Both the position numbers and the translations under genes were made by a program. The notes under the pieces were generated by a model. That model did no database searches. It was not told the origin of the DNA and was given only the letters and a program-made list of their open reading frames with translations. Shown here one piece after another: positions 43,665 to 52,048 of a DNA stretch of 64,000 nucleotides. Positions within the stretch are counted from its first letter, which is position 1. Every line of letters begins with the position of its first letter. The stretch covers positions 1-64,000 of the forward strand of contig UBUL01000020.1 of NCBI GenBank assembly GCA_900468625.1, written 5' to 3'. The DNA comes from Hyphomicrobiales bacterium. Lineage in GTDB: Bacteria; Pseudomonadota; Alphaproteobacteria; Rhizobiales; Rhizobiaceae.

Positions 43665-44354
43665 ATGGGTGATTTGCTTAAAGGTATCTCCAGCTTTCGC
43701 GGTGCCGTCTTTCCCGACCATCAGGCACTTTATCGCAGGCTGGCGGAGGAGGGACAGCAACCACAGGCGCTGATGATTTCCTGCGCCGACAGCCGGGTGA
43801 TGCCGGAAACGATCACGCAATCCGGTCCCGGCGAACTTTTCGTTTGCCGCAACGCCGGAAATATCGTTCCTCCGTTTTCGACGGCCAATGGCGGCGTATC
43901 GTCGGCGATAGAATATGCCGTCGTCGCACTCGGCGTTCGCGATATCATCGTGTGCGGGCATTCCGATTGCGGCGCCATGAAAGGACTTTGCCAGCCCGAT
44001 CTCCTGAAGCCGATGCCGAATGTCGCTGCGTGGCTGAAACATAGCCATGCGGCCCATTCGATCGTTTGCGAGGCCTATCCTGCCGATCTGCCCGAGCGCC
44101 AAAGGGTTCGCGCCATCGCCATGGAAAACGTCGTTGTCCAGCTCGACCATCTGCGCACGCATCCTTCGGTCGCGGCCAAATTGGCGACCAACGACATTAC
44201 CCTGCATGGCTGGTTTTTCGATATCGAGACGGGGGAGGTGCTGGTCTATGACGGTGCGGCCGCTCGCTTCACGGACATCATGGAGGACAGACCTTTGCCC
44301 GTCGCAGTCACGGGTCGTGGTCGCCCCCATGTGATGCCGCAAGCTGCGGAGTAG
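43665..44354 (+). CDS. Beta-class carbonic anhydrase
   Basis: A 229-aa zinc enzyme interconverting CO2 and bicarbonate. Zinc ligands and the catalytic dyad are in ISCADSRV (Cys, Asp, Arg) and CGHSDCGAM (His, Cys). The start ATG at 43665 (MGDLLKGISSFR) follows an AAGGA site; a TTG-type frame from 43563 adds unconserved residues. The SulP transporter gene begins four bases after its stop, so the two are co-transcribed and probably co-operate in bicarbonate handling. Confidence 0.95.
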   Translation: MGDLLKGISSFRGAVFPDHQALYRRLAEEGQQPQALMISCADSRVMPETITQSGPGELFVCRNAGNIVPPFSTANGGVSSAIEYAVVALGVRDIIVCGHSDCGAMKGLCQPDLLKPMPNVAAWLKHSHAAHSIVCEAYPADLPERQRVRAIAMENVVVQLDHLRTHPSVAAKLATNDITLHGWFFDIETGEVLVYDGAAARFTDIMEDRPLPVAVTGRGRPHVMPQAAE

Positions 44355-44358
44355 GCCG

Positions 44359-45885
44359 ATGATCTCAAGCTCTGTTATTTCGCGAGACTTCCCATCGTCG
44401 CTTGTGGTGTTTCTCGTCGCCATGCCGCTTTGCCTCGGGATTGCCGTGGCTTCAGGCGTTCCGGTGGCCATGGGCCTCATTTCAGGCATTGTCGGCGGCA
44501 TTGTCGTCGGCCTTCTAGCCGGATCTCCGCTGCAGGTGTCAGGACCGGCGGCGGGTCTCGCCGTGATCGTCTTCGGCTTCGTCGAACAATATGGCGTTGC
44601 CATGCTCGGACCGGTTCTCATCGTGGCGGGATTGCTGCAGGTCCTTGCCGGATTCCTGAAGATCGGGTCGTGGTTTCGGGCAATCTCGCCTGCGGTGGTC
44701 CACGGCATGCTCGCCGGAATCGGCATCCTCATCATTCTTGGCCAAATCCATGTGCTGATGGGGGCAAGACCTGCTGCCGGAGGCATCGAGAACGTCTCCG
44801 CTATGGAGCAGACCCTCGGCCGCGTTTGGGGTGCGGGACTGACCCAGGAATCGGTTGCTCTCCTCGTGGGATTGATCTCATTGCTGGCCATGATCGCATG
44901 GGAGAAGTTCAGGCCAAAGCCATTGATGCTGGTACCCGGTGCTCTGGTAGGGGTTGCTGCTGGCACGATATTGACGGCCGGGATGCAGCTGCCGATCGCC
45001 AGGGTGGAGGTGCCGTCCTCTCTCATCGACAGCATTTCGCTGCCAACGCTCGATGGTTTTGCGAGGATCGCCGAGCCGGGTATCATCGTGGCGACACTGG
45101 TCATCGCCGTGATCGCCAGTGCGGAAACGCTATTGTCTTCCGCCGCCGTTGATCGAATGCATGATGGCGTGCGGACCCGCTTCAACAAGGAACTGTTCGC
45201 GCAAGGCATCGGCAACGCACTTTGCGGTCTGCTTGGTGCGCTGCCGATCACGGGTGTGATCGTCAGATCGTCCGCCAATATTCAGGCAGGCGCGCGGACC
45301 CGCGCGTCGGCGGTGCTGCATGGTGTCTGGATCCTTGGGCTGGTGGCATTTCTGCCGCAGCTGCTTGCCATGGTGCCGCTGACAGCGCTCGCCGCGGTGC
45401 TGCTGGTAACAGGATGGCGGCTGATCAGTCTCCATCATGTCCGCCACCTCTTCGATCATCACGGCTGGGTTCCCGTCGGCATCTGGACTGCGACGGTGGC
45501 AATGGTGGTACTCCAGGACCTCCTCGTCGGCGTGGCGCTCGGTCTTGCACTGTCTATACTGGAAATCCTTCCTTACCTGCGTCGCAAGCTCGCCATCGAC
45601 AGATTGGAGGATGATGAAACCATCCACCTCGACCTTGTGGGTGTAGCGACATGCAAGGATGTTCCCGCCCTGCTCAACACGCTGGAAACGCTTCCTGAGG
45701 GTCGCAAGATCAGGATCGCCGGCGCCCGTCTGCACTATCTTGACCATACGAGCGCCGAAACCCTGCGTGAATGGCTGAAACGGCAGAAGAAATCGGGGCG
45801 TGTGGTGGAAATTGAGCATCCGCCGGTCGGACGCCATCGGCGGTTGAGGCCGATCTTTGAAAAGCTGTCGGAGGAAGTTGCCTGA
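44359..45885 (+). CDS. SulP family anion transporter
   Basis: A 508-aa inner-membrane transporter of the SLC26/SulP family with 10-12 hydrophobic segments. It shows the N-terminal VFLVAMPLCLGIAVASGVPVAMGLISGIVGG and ANIQAGARTRASAVLHG in the middle. The C-terminal ~90 residues look like a short STAS domain (IRIAGARLHYLDHTSAETLREWL). Members carry sulfate, bicarbonate or carboxylates. The coupled carbonic anhydrase gene favours bicarbonate, as in BicA-type or CA-fused SulP proteins. This is inference from context. Confidence 0.92.
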   Translation: MISSSVISRDFPSSLVVFLVAMPLCLGIAVASGVPVAMGLISGIVGGIVVGLLAGSPLQVSGPAAGLAVIVFGFVEQYGVAMLGPVLIVAGLLQVLAGFLKIGSWFRAISPAVVHGMLAGIGILIILGQIHVLMGARPAAGGIENVSAMEQTLGRVWGAGLTQESVALLVGLISLLAMIAWEKFRPKPLMLVPGALVGVAAGTILTAGMQLPIARVEVPSSLIDSISLPTLDGFARIAEPGIIVATLVIAVIASAETLLSSAAVDRMHDGVRTRFNKELFAQGIGNALCGLLGALPITGVIVRSSANIQAGARTRASAVLHGVWILGLVAFLPQLLAMVPLTALAAVLLVTGWRLISLHHVRHLFDHHGWVPVGIWTATVAMVVLQDLLVGVALGLALSILEILPYLRRKLAIDRLEDDETIHLDLVGVATCKDVPALLNTLETLPEGRKIRIAGARLHYLDHTSAETLREWLKRQKKSGRVVEIEHPPVGRHRRLRPIFEKLSEEVA

Positions 45886-45922
45886 TCGGCGGAGAATGCA
45901 ACAGGTAGCTAGCAACAATGTT

Positions 45923-45945
45923 CTTGCCCCGTTTACCGGGGCAAG
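45923..45945 (+). terminator. Hairpin after SulP gene
   Basis: A perfect 9-bp stem, CTTGCCCCG / CGGGGCAAG, with a five-base loop lies 38 bases after the SulP stop. There is no T-tract. Apart from it, the 282-base gap before the TreS homologue shows no gene. Confidence 0.55.
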
Positions 45946-46167
45946 GCGAACGGCAAGAAGTGATCCTGATTGGCGCGGGAAAGCCGGCCATGATGGCTCT
46001 GGAATCCGAACAAGCGAGCTGCCCTCGTATTCCTCGTCACGGGAGTGAACATCGGCGTCGAGCCGTGGATTCTCCTGAGCAATCTTGAACAGATGACTGG
46101 CAACATTAGTTTTGCGCCAGAACCAGTCGCGCCTGGTTGAAACAATGGTTGCCGAGGGAGCTGACGA

Positions 46168-47820
46168 TTGAGCGAAACCGAACGCGAGCTTCGCTATGCA
46201 TCCTGGCATAAGGATGCTGTCATCTATCAACTCCATGTAAAGTCGTTCTTCGATGCCAATGGGGATGGATTCGGCGATTTTGCCGGATTGACGCGGAAGC
46301 TGGATTACCTGGCATCGCTCGGTGTGAATGCAATCTGGCTCCTGCCGTTCTATCCGTCTCCTCGCCGGGACGACGGCTACGACGTGCTCGACTATGAAAG
46401 CATCAGTCCGGAATTCGGTACACTCGACGATTTCAGGAGGTTCGTGGATGCCGCCCATGCCCGCAAGATGCATGTCATTACGGAGCTGGTTCTCAACCAT
46501 ACTTCCGATCAGCATCCCTGGTTTCAGCGTGCCCGGCACGCGCGAGCCGGGTCCCCGGAGCGGGATTTCTACGTCTTGTCCGAGACGGACGACAAGTTCG
46601 CGGAAACGCGCATCATTTTCGTCGATAGCGAAAGATCCAACTGGACCTGGGACCCCGCTGCGAACGCCTATTTCTGGCATCGCTTCTACTCCCATCAGCC
46701 GGATCTGAACTATCACAACCCCGCGGTCATCGAAGCGGTTCTGGATATCATGCGCTTCTGGCTCGATCTTGGCGTGGACGGCTTTCGCCTCGATGCCGTT
46801 CCGTATCTCGTTGAGCGAGAGAACACCGATAACGAGAATCTTCCAGAAACGCACAGGCTGCTCAAGCACATCAGAAAGACGCTCGAGGCGAGCTACCCCG
46901 GTGTCGTACTCCTTGCAGAAGCAAACCAATGGCCAGATCAGGCACGGGATTATTTCGGAGCAGGGGACGAATGCCACATGGCGTTCCACTTCCCGCTGAT
47001 GCCGCGAATATTCACCGCGATCGCAATGGGAAACTCCCAGCCGATCATCACCATGGTGCAGCAAACCCATGGCATTGCCGAGGATTGCCAATGGGCCATT
47101 TTCCTGGGGAATCATGCCGAGCTGACCTTGGAAATGGTCACCGAGGCCGAGCGTAATTTTCTATGGGACACCTACGCTTCCGACGAACGCGCCCGATTGA
47201 ACCTGGGCATCAGACGCCGTTTGTCGCCGCTAATGGATCAGGACCGGCGCCGCGTCGAGCTTCTCCACATGTTGCTGTTCTCATTGCCCGGCAGCCCGGT
47301 GCTCTACTATGGCGACGAGATCGGCATGGGCGACAATATCGATTTGGGAGATCGAGATGGTGTTCGCACACCCATGCAATGGTCCAGCGGTAAGAATGCC
47401 GGATTCTCCGACAGCGATCCGGAGACCCTCGCATTGCCGCTCGTCGACAACCCTCGTTTCGGCTTCCAGGTGATCAATGTGGCCGCGCAGGAGAAGGACC
47501 CGCATTCTCTTCTGAATTGGGTCCGTCGCATCCTGGCAATCCGGTCGGCGCATCGAGTCTTCGCAAGGGGAGCGATTCACTTTGTCGGCACCGACAATCC
47601 CGCCGTCATCGCGTATGTCAGAGAATATCGCGGGGAATGCATTCTTTGCGTTGCGAACCTGTCGAATATTGCTCAGGCCGCCATGCTCGATCTACATCGG
47701 TATTCGGGTGGAAGCCCCACGGAGCTGTTCGGAAGGACGGCATTTCCGGCTGTCGGCAAGCTTCGCTATCCAATCATGTTTCAGCCCTACGGCTATTTTT
47801 GGCTCCAGCTGATGCCGTGA
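46168..47820 (+). CDS. Trehalose synthase (TreS) homologue lacking a catalytic Asp
   Basis: A 550-aa GH13 protein aligned end to end with TreS (maltose/trehalose interconversion): AVIYQLHVKSFFDANGDGFGDF, ELVLNHTSD, nucleophile region DGFRLDA (Asp209), acid/base LLAEANQWP (Glu251) and SPVLYYGDEIGMGDN. In the fourth conserved region TreS has RNHDE, where the Asp stabilises the transition state; here it is FLGNHAELTLEMV, Ala317 (codon GCC at 47116-47118), and the preceding Arg is Gly. Activity is therefore doubtful. The start is TTG at 46168 behind GAGGGAG. It stands alone, without glgE or maltokinase. Confidence 0.88.
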   Translation: MSETERELRYASWHKDAVIYQLHVKSFFDANGDGFGDFAGLTRKLDYLASLGVNAIWLLPFYPSPRRDDGYDVLDYESISPEFGTLDDFRRFVDAAHARKMHVITELVLNHTSDQHPWFQRARHARAGSPERDFYVLSETDDKFAETRIIFVDSERSNWTWDPAANAYFWHRFYSHQPDLNYHNPAVIEAVLDIMRFWLDLGVDGFRLDAVPYLVERENTDNENLPETHRLLKHIRKTLEASYPGVVLLAEANQWPDQARDYFGAGDECHMAFHFPLMPRIFTAIAMGNSQPIITMVQQTHGIAEDCQWAIFLGNHAELTLEMVTEAERNFLWDTYASDERARLNLGIRRRLSPLMDQDRRRVELLHMLLFSLPGSPVLYYGDEIGMGDNIDLGDRDGVRTPMQWSSGKNAGFSDSDPETLALPLVDNPRFGFQVINVAAQEKDPHSLLNWVRRILAIRSAHRVFARGAIHFVGTDNPAVIAYVREYRGECILCVANLSNIAQAAMLDLHRYSGGSPTELFGRTAFPAVGKLRYPIMFQPYGYFWLQLMP

Positions 47821-47859
47821 ACAAGAGTCCAGCCATCGAAGCGTGGCCAACTCGTCCTT

Positions 47860-47990
47860 GTTCATCCATTTGAGCATTCCTGAAGCATTCGCATGGCGCG
47901 GAAGCCGCCCGTCCGTCACCCAGAGACGCCATTCCTTGCCGGATTTGCCCCTAAAGTGGAATTGCAGGCGTGAGCCCACCAGCCTGACAT
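47860..47990 (-). pseudogene. DNA topoisomerase IB fragment
   Basis: The minus strand reads HVRLVGSRLQFHFRGKSGKEWRL, matching the stretch of bacterial/viral-type topoisomerase IB around the catalytic Lys (the RHV...FRGKSGKEW pattern). The frame is closed by a TGA immediately upstream. Downstream the sequence departs from the family after DGRLPR. Only about 30 codons survive, between the TreS homologue and a small gene on the same strand. Confidence 0.55.
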
Positions 47991-48014
47991 GCGGCTTTCA
48001 CTTTGGCGGCGCCG

Positions 48015-48218
48015 TCAATCGTCGCCCTTTTGTTTCAAGGCGTCGGATACCCGGCGTTTGCGGGGATGATCGATGTTTTCGCCATGAGCATCGCGCGCTT
48101 TTTCCCCGCCATCCTTGGCCGGAAGATATCCGGCCGGCTTTGATCCAGCCGGTCCTTCCCATCGCGGCGATTGATCGGTGGTTCCTGGTGCGCCTTCACG
48201 CGGCTGCTGATGTTTCAT
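48015..48218 (-). CDS. Small basic hydrophilic protein (67 aa)
   Basis: Begins MKHQQPREGAPGTTDQSPRWEG, rich in Pro, Gly, Lys and Asp, with no hydrophobic stretch, like the small stress hydrophilins of rhizobia. A GGAGA site is placed six bases before the ATG at 48218. A GGAAC-N16-GGTT promoter candidate lies about 70 bases upstream. No family is recognised. Confidence 0.6.
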   Translation of the reverse strand: MKHQQPREGAPGTTDQSPRWEGPAGSKPAGYLPAKDGGEKARDAHGENIDHPRKRRVSDALKQKGDD

Positions 48219-48288
48219 GAACGGTCTCCTGCCGGATGAGTGTATTTTTGTGGCGGGCCATGGCATGACGTTCCGCCCTCGCTCCTAA

Positions 48289-48313
48289 AACCGTCCTCAG
48301 GCCGCATTGTTCC
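48289..48313 (-). promoter_or_regulatory. EcfG-like promoter candidate of the 67-aa gene
   Basis: Read on the minus strand: GGAAC (48313-48309), 16 bases, GGTT (48292-48289). The -35 is perfect and the -10 differs from CGTT only in the first base, the same variant as at 60445. Confidence 0.55.
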
Positions 48314-48423
48314 TGACAATTGGGATGGCGGTGCACTCCCGGTGACCGTCATTACTGGGAGGTGGAACTTTCAATCCCGGTTTTCGTTTGATCCCATTGC
48401 GAGAGCGAATTCAGGGGAATTCC

Positions 48424-49092
48424 GTGGCGCAGATCTTTACGGCATCGGCTGATACGAGGCTGCGCGCATCGCTGCTTGCTGCTGCGATCCTGATATTTCT
48501 GATCGTCCTTTTTGTCGGTGGTTATGCCAGCTCCAGCTATGGCACGCTGGTTGGGTGGGTGCAGGATCAGCCGGTTCCCTTCAGCCACGAGCACCATGTG
48601 GCAGGTCTTGGTATCGATTGCCGTTATTGCCACACTTCCGTCGAGACGAGCGCCCGCGCTGGATTGCCGGCGACCCATATCTGCATGAGCTGCCATTCGC
48701 AGATCTGGACCGGCGCGGCCATGCTGGCGCCCGTGCGCCATAGCCTTGCCGACAACGTGCCGCTCATTTGGAATCGCGTCAGCAGGCTGCCCGACTACGT
48801 CTATTTCAACCATTCGATCCATGTTGCCCGCGGTGTTCCCTGTGTCGCCTGCCATGGGCGCGTCGACCGGATGCCGCTGATGACGCGCGCCGAACCTTTC
48901 CAGATGCAATGGTGCCTGGACTGTCATCGAAATCCCGCGCCGAACCTTCGCCCTCCGGATCAGGTGACACGCATGGACTGGTCCGACTGGGATGCCCATC
49001 CCGAACGGCACAAGGATTTCGGCGCGCAGGTGGTGAAGAGCTATGGCATCGAACCGAGGAAACTCATCCAATGCAATATCTGTCACAGGTGA
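48424..49092 (+). CDS. actA: Alternative Complex III subunit ActA, pentaheme cytochrome c
   Basis: A 222-aa membrane-anchored, periplasmic cytochrome. After one N-terminal hydrophobic helix (residues ~15-38) it holds five CxxCH haem sites: CRYCH, CMSCH, CVACH, CLDCH and CNICH. This matches ActA of ACIII, which passes electrons from the quinol oxidising module to the next carrier. I choose GTG at 48424, behind AGGGGAATTCC, over a TTG at 48388. It opens the twelve-gene operon. Confidence 0.92.
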   Translation: MAQIFTASADTRLRASLLAAAILIFLIVLFVGGYASSSYGTLVGWVQDQPVPFSHEHHVAGLGIDCRYCHTSVETSARAGLPATHICMSCHSQIWTGAAMLAPVRHSLADNVPLIWNRVSRLPDYVYFNHSIHVARGVPCVACHGRVDRMPLMTRAEPFQMQWCLDCHRNPAPNLRPPDQVTRMDWSDWDAHPERHKDFGAQVVKSYGIEPRKLIQCNICHR

Positions 49093-49096
49093 TGCG

Positions 49097-52048
49097 ATGA
49101 CCGAGCGTGGTGTTGAGAGAGACACGGTCCGCAGGCATCTCGCCGGCAAGACGGGAAAGCGGTTCTGGCGGGCGCTGGAGAAGCTTGCCGATACGGAGGA
49201 GTTTTCTCGCTTCTCAAGGCGAGAATTCCCCATGTTGCACGGCAATGCCGTCGCCATCGATCGCCGCTCCCTCTTGAAGATCATGGCAGCATCGCTCGCC
49301 CTTGCGGGTCTTTCGGCCTGCAAGGGCGAAGCGGACGAGGAGGCGCTGCCTTACGTTCAGGCGCCCGACGGCGTCACCGTCGGCGTTGCCAAATGGTTTG
49401 CGACTGCCGTGACCTTTGGCGGCTACGCGCAGCCCATCCTCGGTAAGACCTTCACCGGCAGACCGGTCAAGCTTGAAGGCAATCCCGATCACCCCGTATC
49501 CGGCGGCGCCACCGATGCGTTCACGCAAGCTGCGCTGCTTGGCCTCTATGATCCCGGCCGCTCGCAAATGCCGCTTCATCTGGGCAAACCCGCAAATTGG
49601 GACGCATTCGATACCGAAATGGCGGCGAAAGCTGATGAATTGGACAAGACTGAAGGGGAAGGATTCCGGCTGTTGACCGCCCCCTTCAGCTCGCCGACAA
49701 TGCGTCGGCAGATCGAAGCGATGATGCGGCGGTGGCCGAAGGCGCGGTGGCATGTCTGCGATCCATTGCCCGAGACGGGCAGACTGACTGCCACGCAGCG
49801 CATTTTCGGTCGCCCGCTGGAGTTTCAGCCGGCATTTGCTGCTGCCGAGACCATCGTCAGCCTCGATGACGATTTTCTCGGCTCCGGTCCTCGCCAGACG
49901 CCATATGCCCGTGGCTTTGCCGATCGCCGACGGCTGCGTCAACAAAAGCAAGGAACGAGCCGCCTGTTCGTAGCCGAACCGACACCTTCGGCGACCGGCG
50001 CGGTCGCCGACATGCGCCTCGTTGCCCGGCATTCGGCGGTCGATCGGCTGTTGCGCGCGGTTGGCGCCCAGATCGGTCTCTTGGGCCTGGGAGATGTCAG
50101 CCTCGGCGATCATGAGCGTCAATGGGTGGCTGGCGCCTCATCCGCCCTTCTTGCGTCGAAGGCCAATGCTCTGCTGCTGATCGGTGCGCATCATGGAGAC
50201 GATCTTCAGGCTCTGGCATTGCTGATCAATGAGAGGTTAGGCAGCCTTGGAAGCACGCTTCGCTTCTCGGAGCCGGTCAATGTCCAGGCGTCGGACGGCC
50301 CTCGATCGCTCGATGTGCTCACGGCGGACATGAACGCCGGCAAGGTCTCCACCTTGGCGGTCATCGGCACCGATCCCGCCTATCTTGCGCCAGGCGACCT
50401 CGCATTTCGCGATGCGTTGCAGAAAGTGAAGTTCCGCATTCATGCCGGGCTGTACGTCGATGAAACGGCCTCGCTTTCGCATTGGCACGTGCCGCTTCAG
50501 CATGATCTCGAAAGCTGGAGTGATGCGCGAGCCGTCGACGGCAGCGCAACATTGATCCAGCCATTGGTTCGGCCCTTCTATGCGGTGCGTTCGGCGCATG
50601 TCGTGCTCGAAACGATCATGGGCCGCACGTCGAGCGACAGAGATCTGGTGCGGCAGACCTGGCGGGCGGCGTGGGGCGGAGAATTCGACGAGCGCTGGCG
50701 CGACGCACTCAATCGCGGCTTCGTTTCGGACAGCGCTGAACCGTTGGTCAATTTTGCCGTGCGGGACCGTTCGGTTCCGCCGATGGCGCCGACTGCCAAT
50801 TCCGAGCTATCCGTGGTCATTCGCCCGGATGCCGGTGTCTGGGACGGCACGTTTTCGGAAAACGCCTGGGCGCAGGAGACGCCGCGGCCCCTGACCAAGA
50901 TCACATGGGGCAATGTGATCCTCATCAGTCCGCAGCTTGCATCAAAACGGCAGCTTGAAAACGGTGCTGAGGTCAGGTTGACCGCAGGCAGCGCCTCCAT
51001 TGTAGGGCCGGTCTGGATCATGCCGGGTCAGGAAGCCGATACGATCGCTATTACGCTCGGCTATGGACGCAAGCTCAAGGATTCGATCGCCGCAGGTCTT
51101 GGCTATGACGCCTATGGCCTGCAACGGTCGACGGAACCCTGGCATATCGCCGGCATCACCATCGAGCCGACGGGTAAAATGTTGCAGGTGGCAACGACGC
51201 AATTGCACCAGGCGATCGACGGTTTCGATTTCATCCGGACGGTCGAGGTCGGCAAGCTCGATCCGCGATCCCCGCCGGCTTCCAAGCAGAAGCCGCCATC
51301 GCTCTATCCCGACAGGCCGGTGTCGGATCCCTCCTGGGGCATGTCGATCGATCTCGATCTTTGCATCGGCTGCAATGCCTGCGTCACGGCCTGTCAGGCT
51401 GAAAACAATATTCCGGTCGTCGGCAAGGAACTCGTCGCCGAAGGGCGGCAGATGCATTGGCTGCGCATCGATCATTACCATGAAGGCGATGTGGCGTCGC
51501 CGAAGTCCTATTTCCAGCCGGTTCCCTGCATGCATTGCGAGCAGGCGCCTTGCGAAATGGGTTGCCCGGTCAATGCAGCCGTCCATAGCATCGATGGCCT
51601 GAACCTGCAGGTCTATAATCGCTGCATCGGCACGCGCACCTGCTCGTCCTATTGTCCCTACAAGGTTCGCCGTTTCAACTGGTTCGATCTTACCAGCGGC
51701 GATGCCGAGCAGGTCAAGACCATGCGCAATCCGGACGTGACGGTACGCAGCCGCGGCGTCATGGAAAAATGCACCTACTGCGTCCAACGTATCGCCGAAG
51801 CACGGATCGTGGCCGACAAGGACGGCCGGCCGATCCGTGATGGCGAGATCGTCACCGCCTGCCAGCAGGCCTGTCCGACACAGGCGATTACTTTCGGCAA
51901 TGTTGCAGACCCCAATTCCGAAGTCAGTCGCCGCAAGGCCGGTTCCCGCGACTATAGCCTGCTTGAGGAAGCGAACACCCGGCCGCGAACAACCTACCTT
52001 GCCCGGATCGAAGACCCGTCTCTTGGGAAGGTGGAGGCAGCGGGATGA
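49097..52048 (+). CDS. actB: Alternative Complex III subunit ActB, molybdopterin-like/Fe-S protein
   Basis: A 983-aa periplasm-facing subunit. An internal signal (residues ~50-75) has the twin-arginine pattern DRRSLLKIMAASLALAGLSAC, also resembling a lipobox. The first two thirds resemble a molybdopterin oxidoreductase large subunit that in ACIII lacks the cofactor. The last third is a ferredoxin-like subunit with four cysteine clusters (CIGCNACVTACQAEN, CMHCEQAPCEMGCP, CIGTRTCSSYCP, CTYC...CQQACP), giving one 3Fe-4S and three 4Fe-4S centres as in the family. A fusion of this kind is standard for ActB. Confidence 0.93.
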   Translation: MTERGVERDTVRRHLAGKTGKRFWRALEKLADTEEFSRFSRREFPMLHGNAVAIDRRSLLKIMAASLALAGLSACKGEADEEALPYVQAPDGVTVGVAKWFATAVTFGGYAQPILGKTFTGRPVKLEGNPDHPVSGGATDAFTQAALLGLYDPGRSQMPLHLGKPANWDAFDTEMAAKADELDKTEGEGFRLLTAPFSSPTMRRQIEAMMRRWPKARWHVCDPLPETGRLTATQRIFGRPLEFQPAFAAAETIVSLDDDFLGSGPRQTPYARGFADRRRLRQQKQGTSRLFVAEPTPSATGAVADMRLVARHSAVDRLLRAVGAQIGLLGLGDVSLGDHERQWVAGASSALLASKANALLLIGAHHGDDLQALALLINERLGSLGSTLRFSEPVNVQASDGPRSLDVLTADMNAGKVSTLAVIGTDPAYLAPGDLAFRDALQKVKFRIHAGLYVDETASLSHWHVPLQHDLESWSDARAVDGSATLIQPLVRPFYAVRSAHVVLETIMGRTSSDRDLVRQTWRAAWGGEFDERWRDALNRGFVSDSAEPLVNFAVRDRSVPPMAPTANSELSVVIRPDAGVWDGTFSENAWAQETPRPLTKITWGNVILISPQLASKRQLENGAEVRLTAGSASIVGPVWIMPGQEADTIAITLGYGRKLKDSIAAGLGYDAYGLQRSTEPWHIAGITIEPTGKMLQVATTQLHQAIDGFDFIRTVEVGKLDPRSPPASKQKPPSLYPDRPVSDPSWGMSIDLDLCIGCNACVTACQAENNIPVVGKELVAEGRQMHWLRIDHYHEGDVASPKSYFQPVPCMHCEQAPCEMGCPVNAAVHSIDGLNLQVYNRCIGTRTCSSYCPYKVRRFNWFDLTSGDAEQVKTMRNPDVTVRSRGVMEKCTYCVQRIAEARIVADKDGRPIRDGEIVTACQQACPTQAITFGNVADPNSEVSRRKAGSRDYSLLEEANTRPRTTYLARIEDPSLGKVEAAG

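Noticed and set aside
45130..47115. 661-aa open frame on the minus strand
   Set aside because: Covers parts of two real plus-strand genes (SulP and the TreS homologue) plus the gap between them; no conserved motif.
47843..48220. 125-aa plus-strand open frame between the TreS homologue and actA
   Set aside because: Overlaps a topoisomerase fragment and a small gene with its own ribosome site on the minus strand; no ribosome site or recognisable content of its own.
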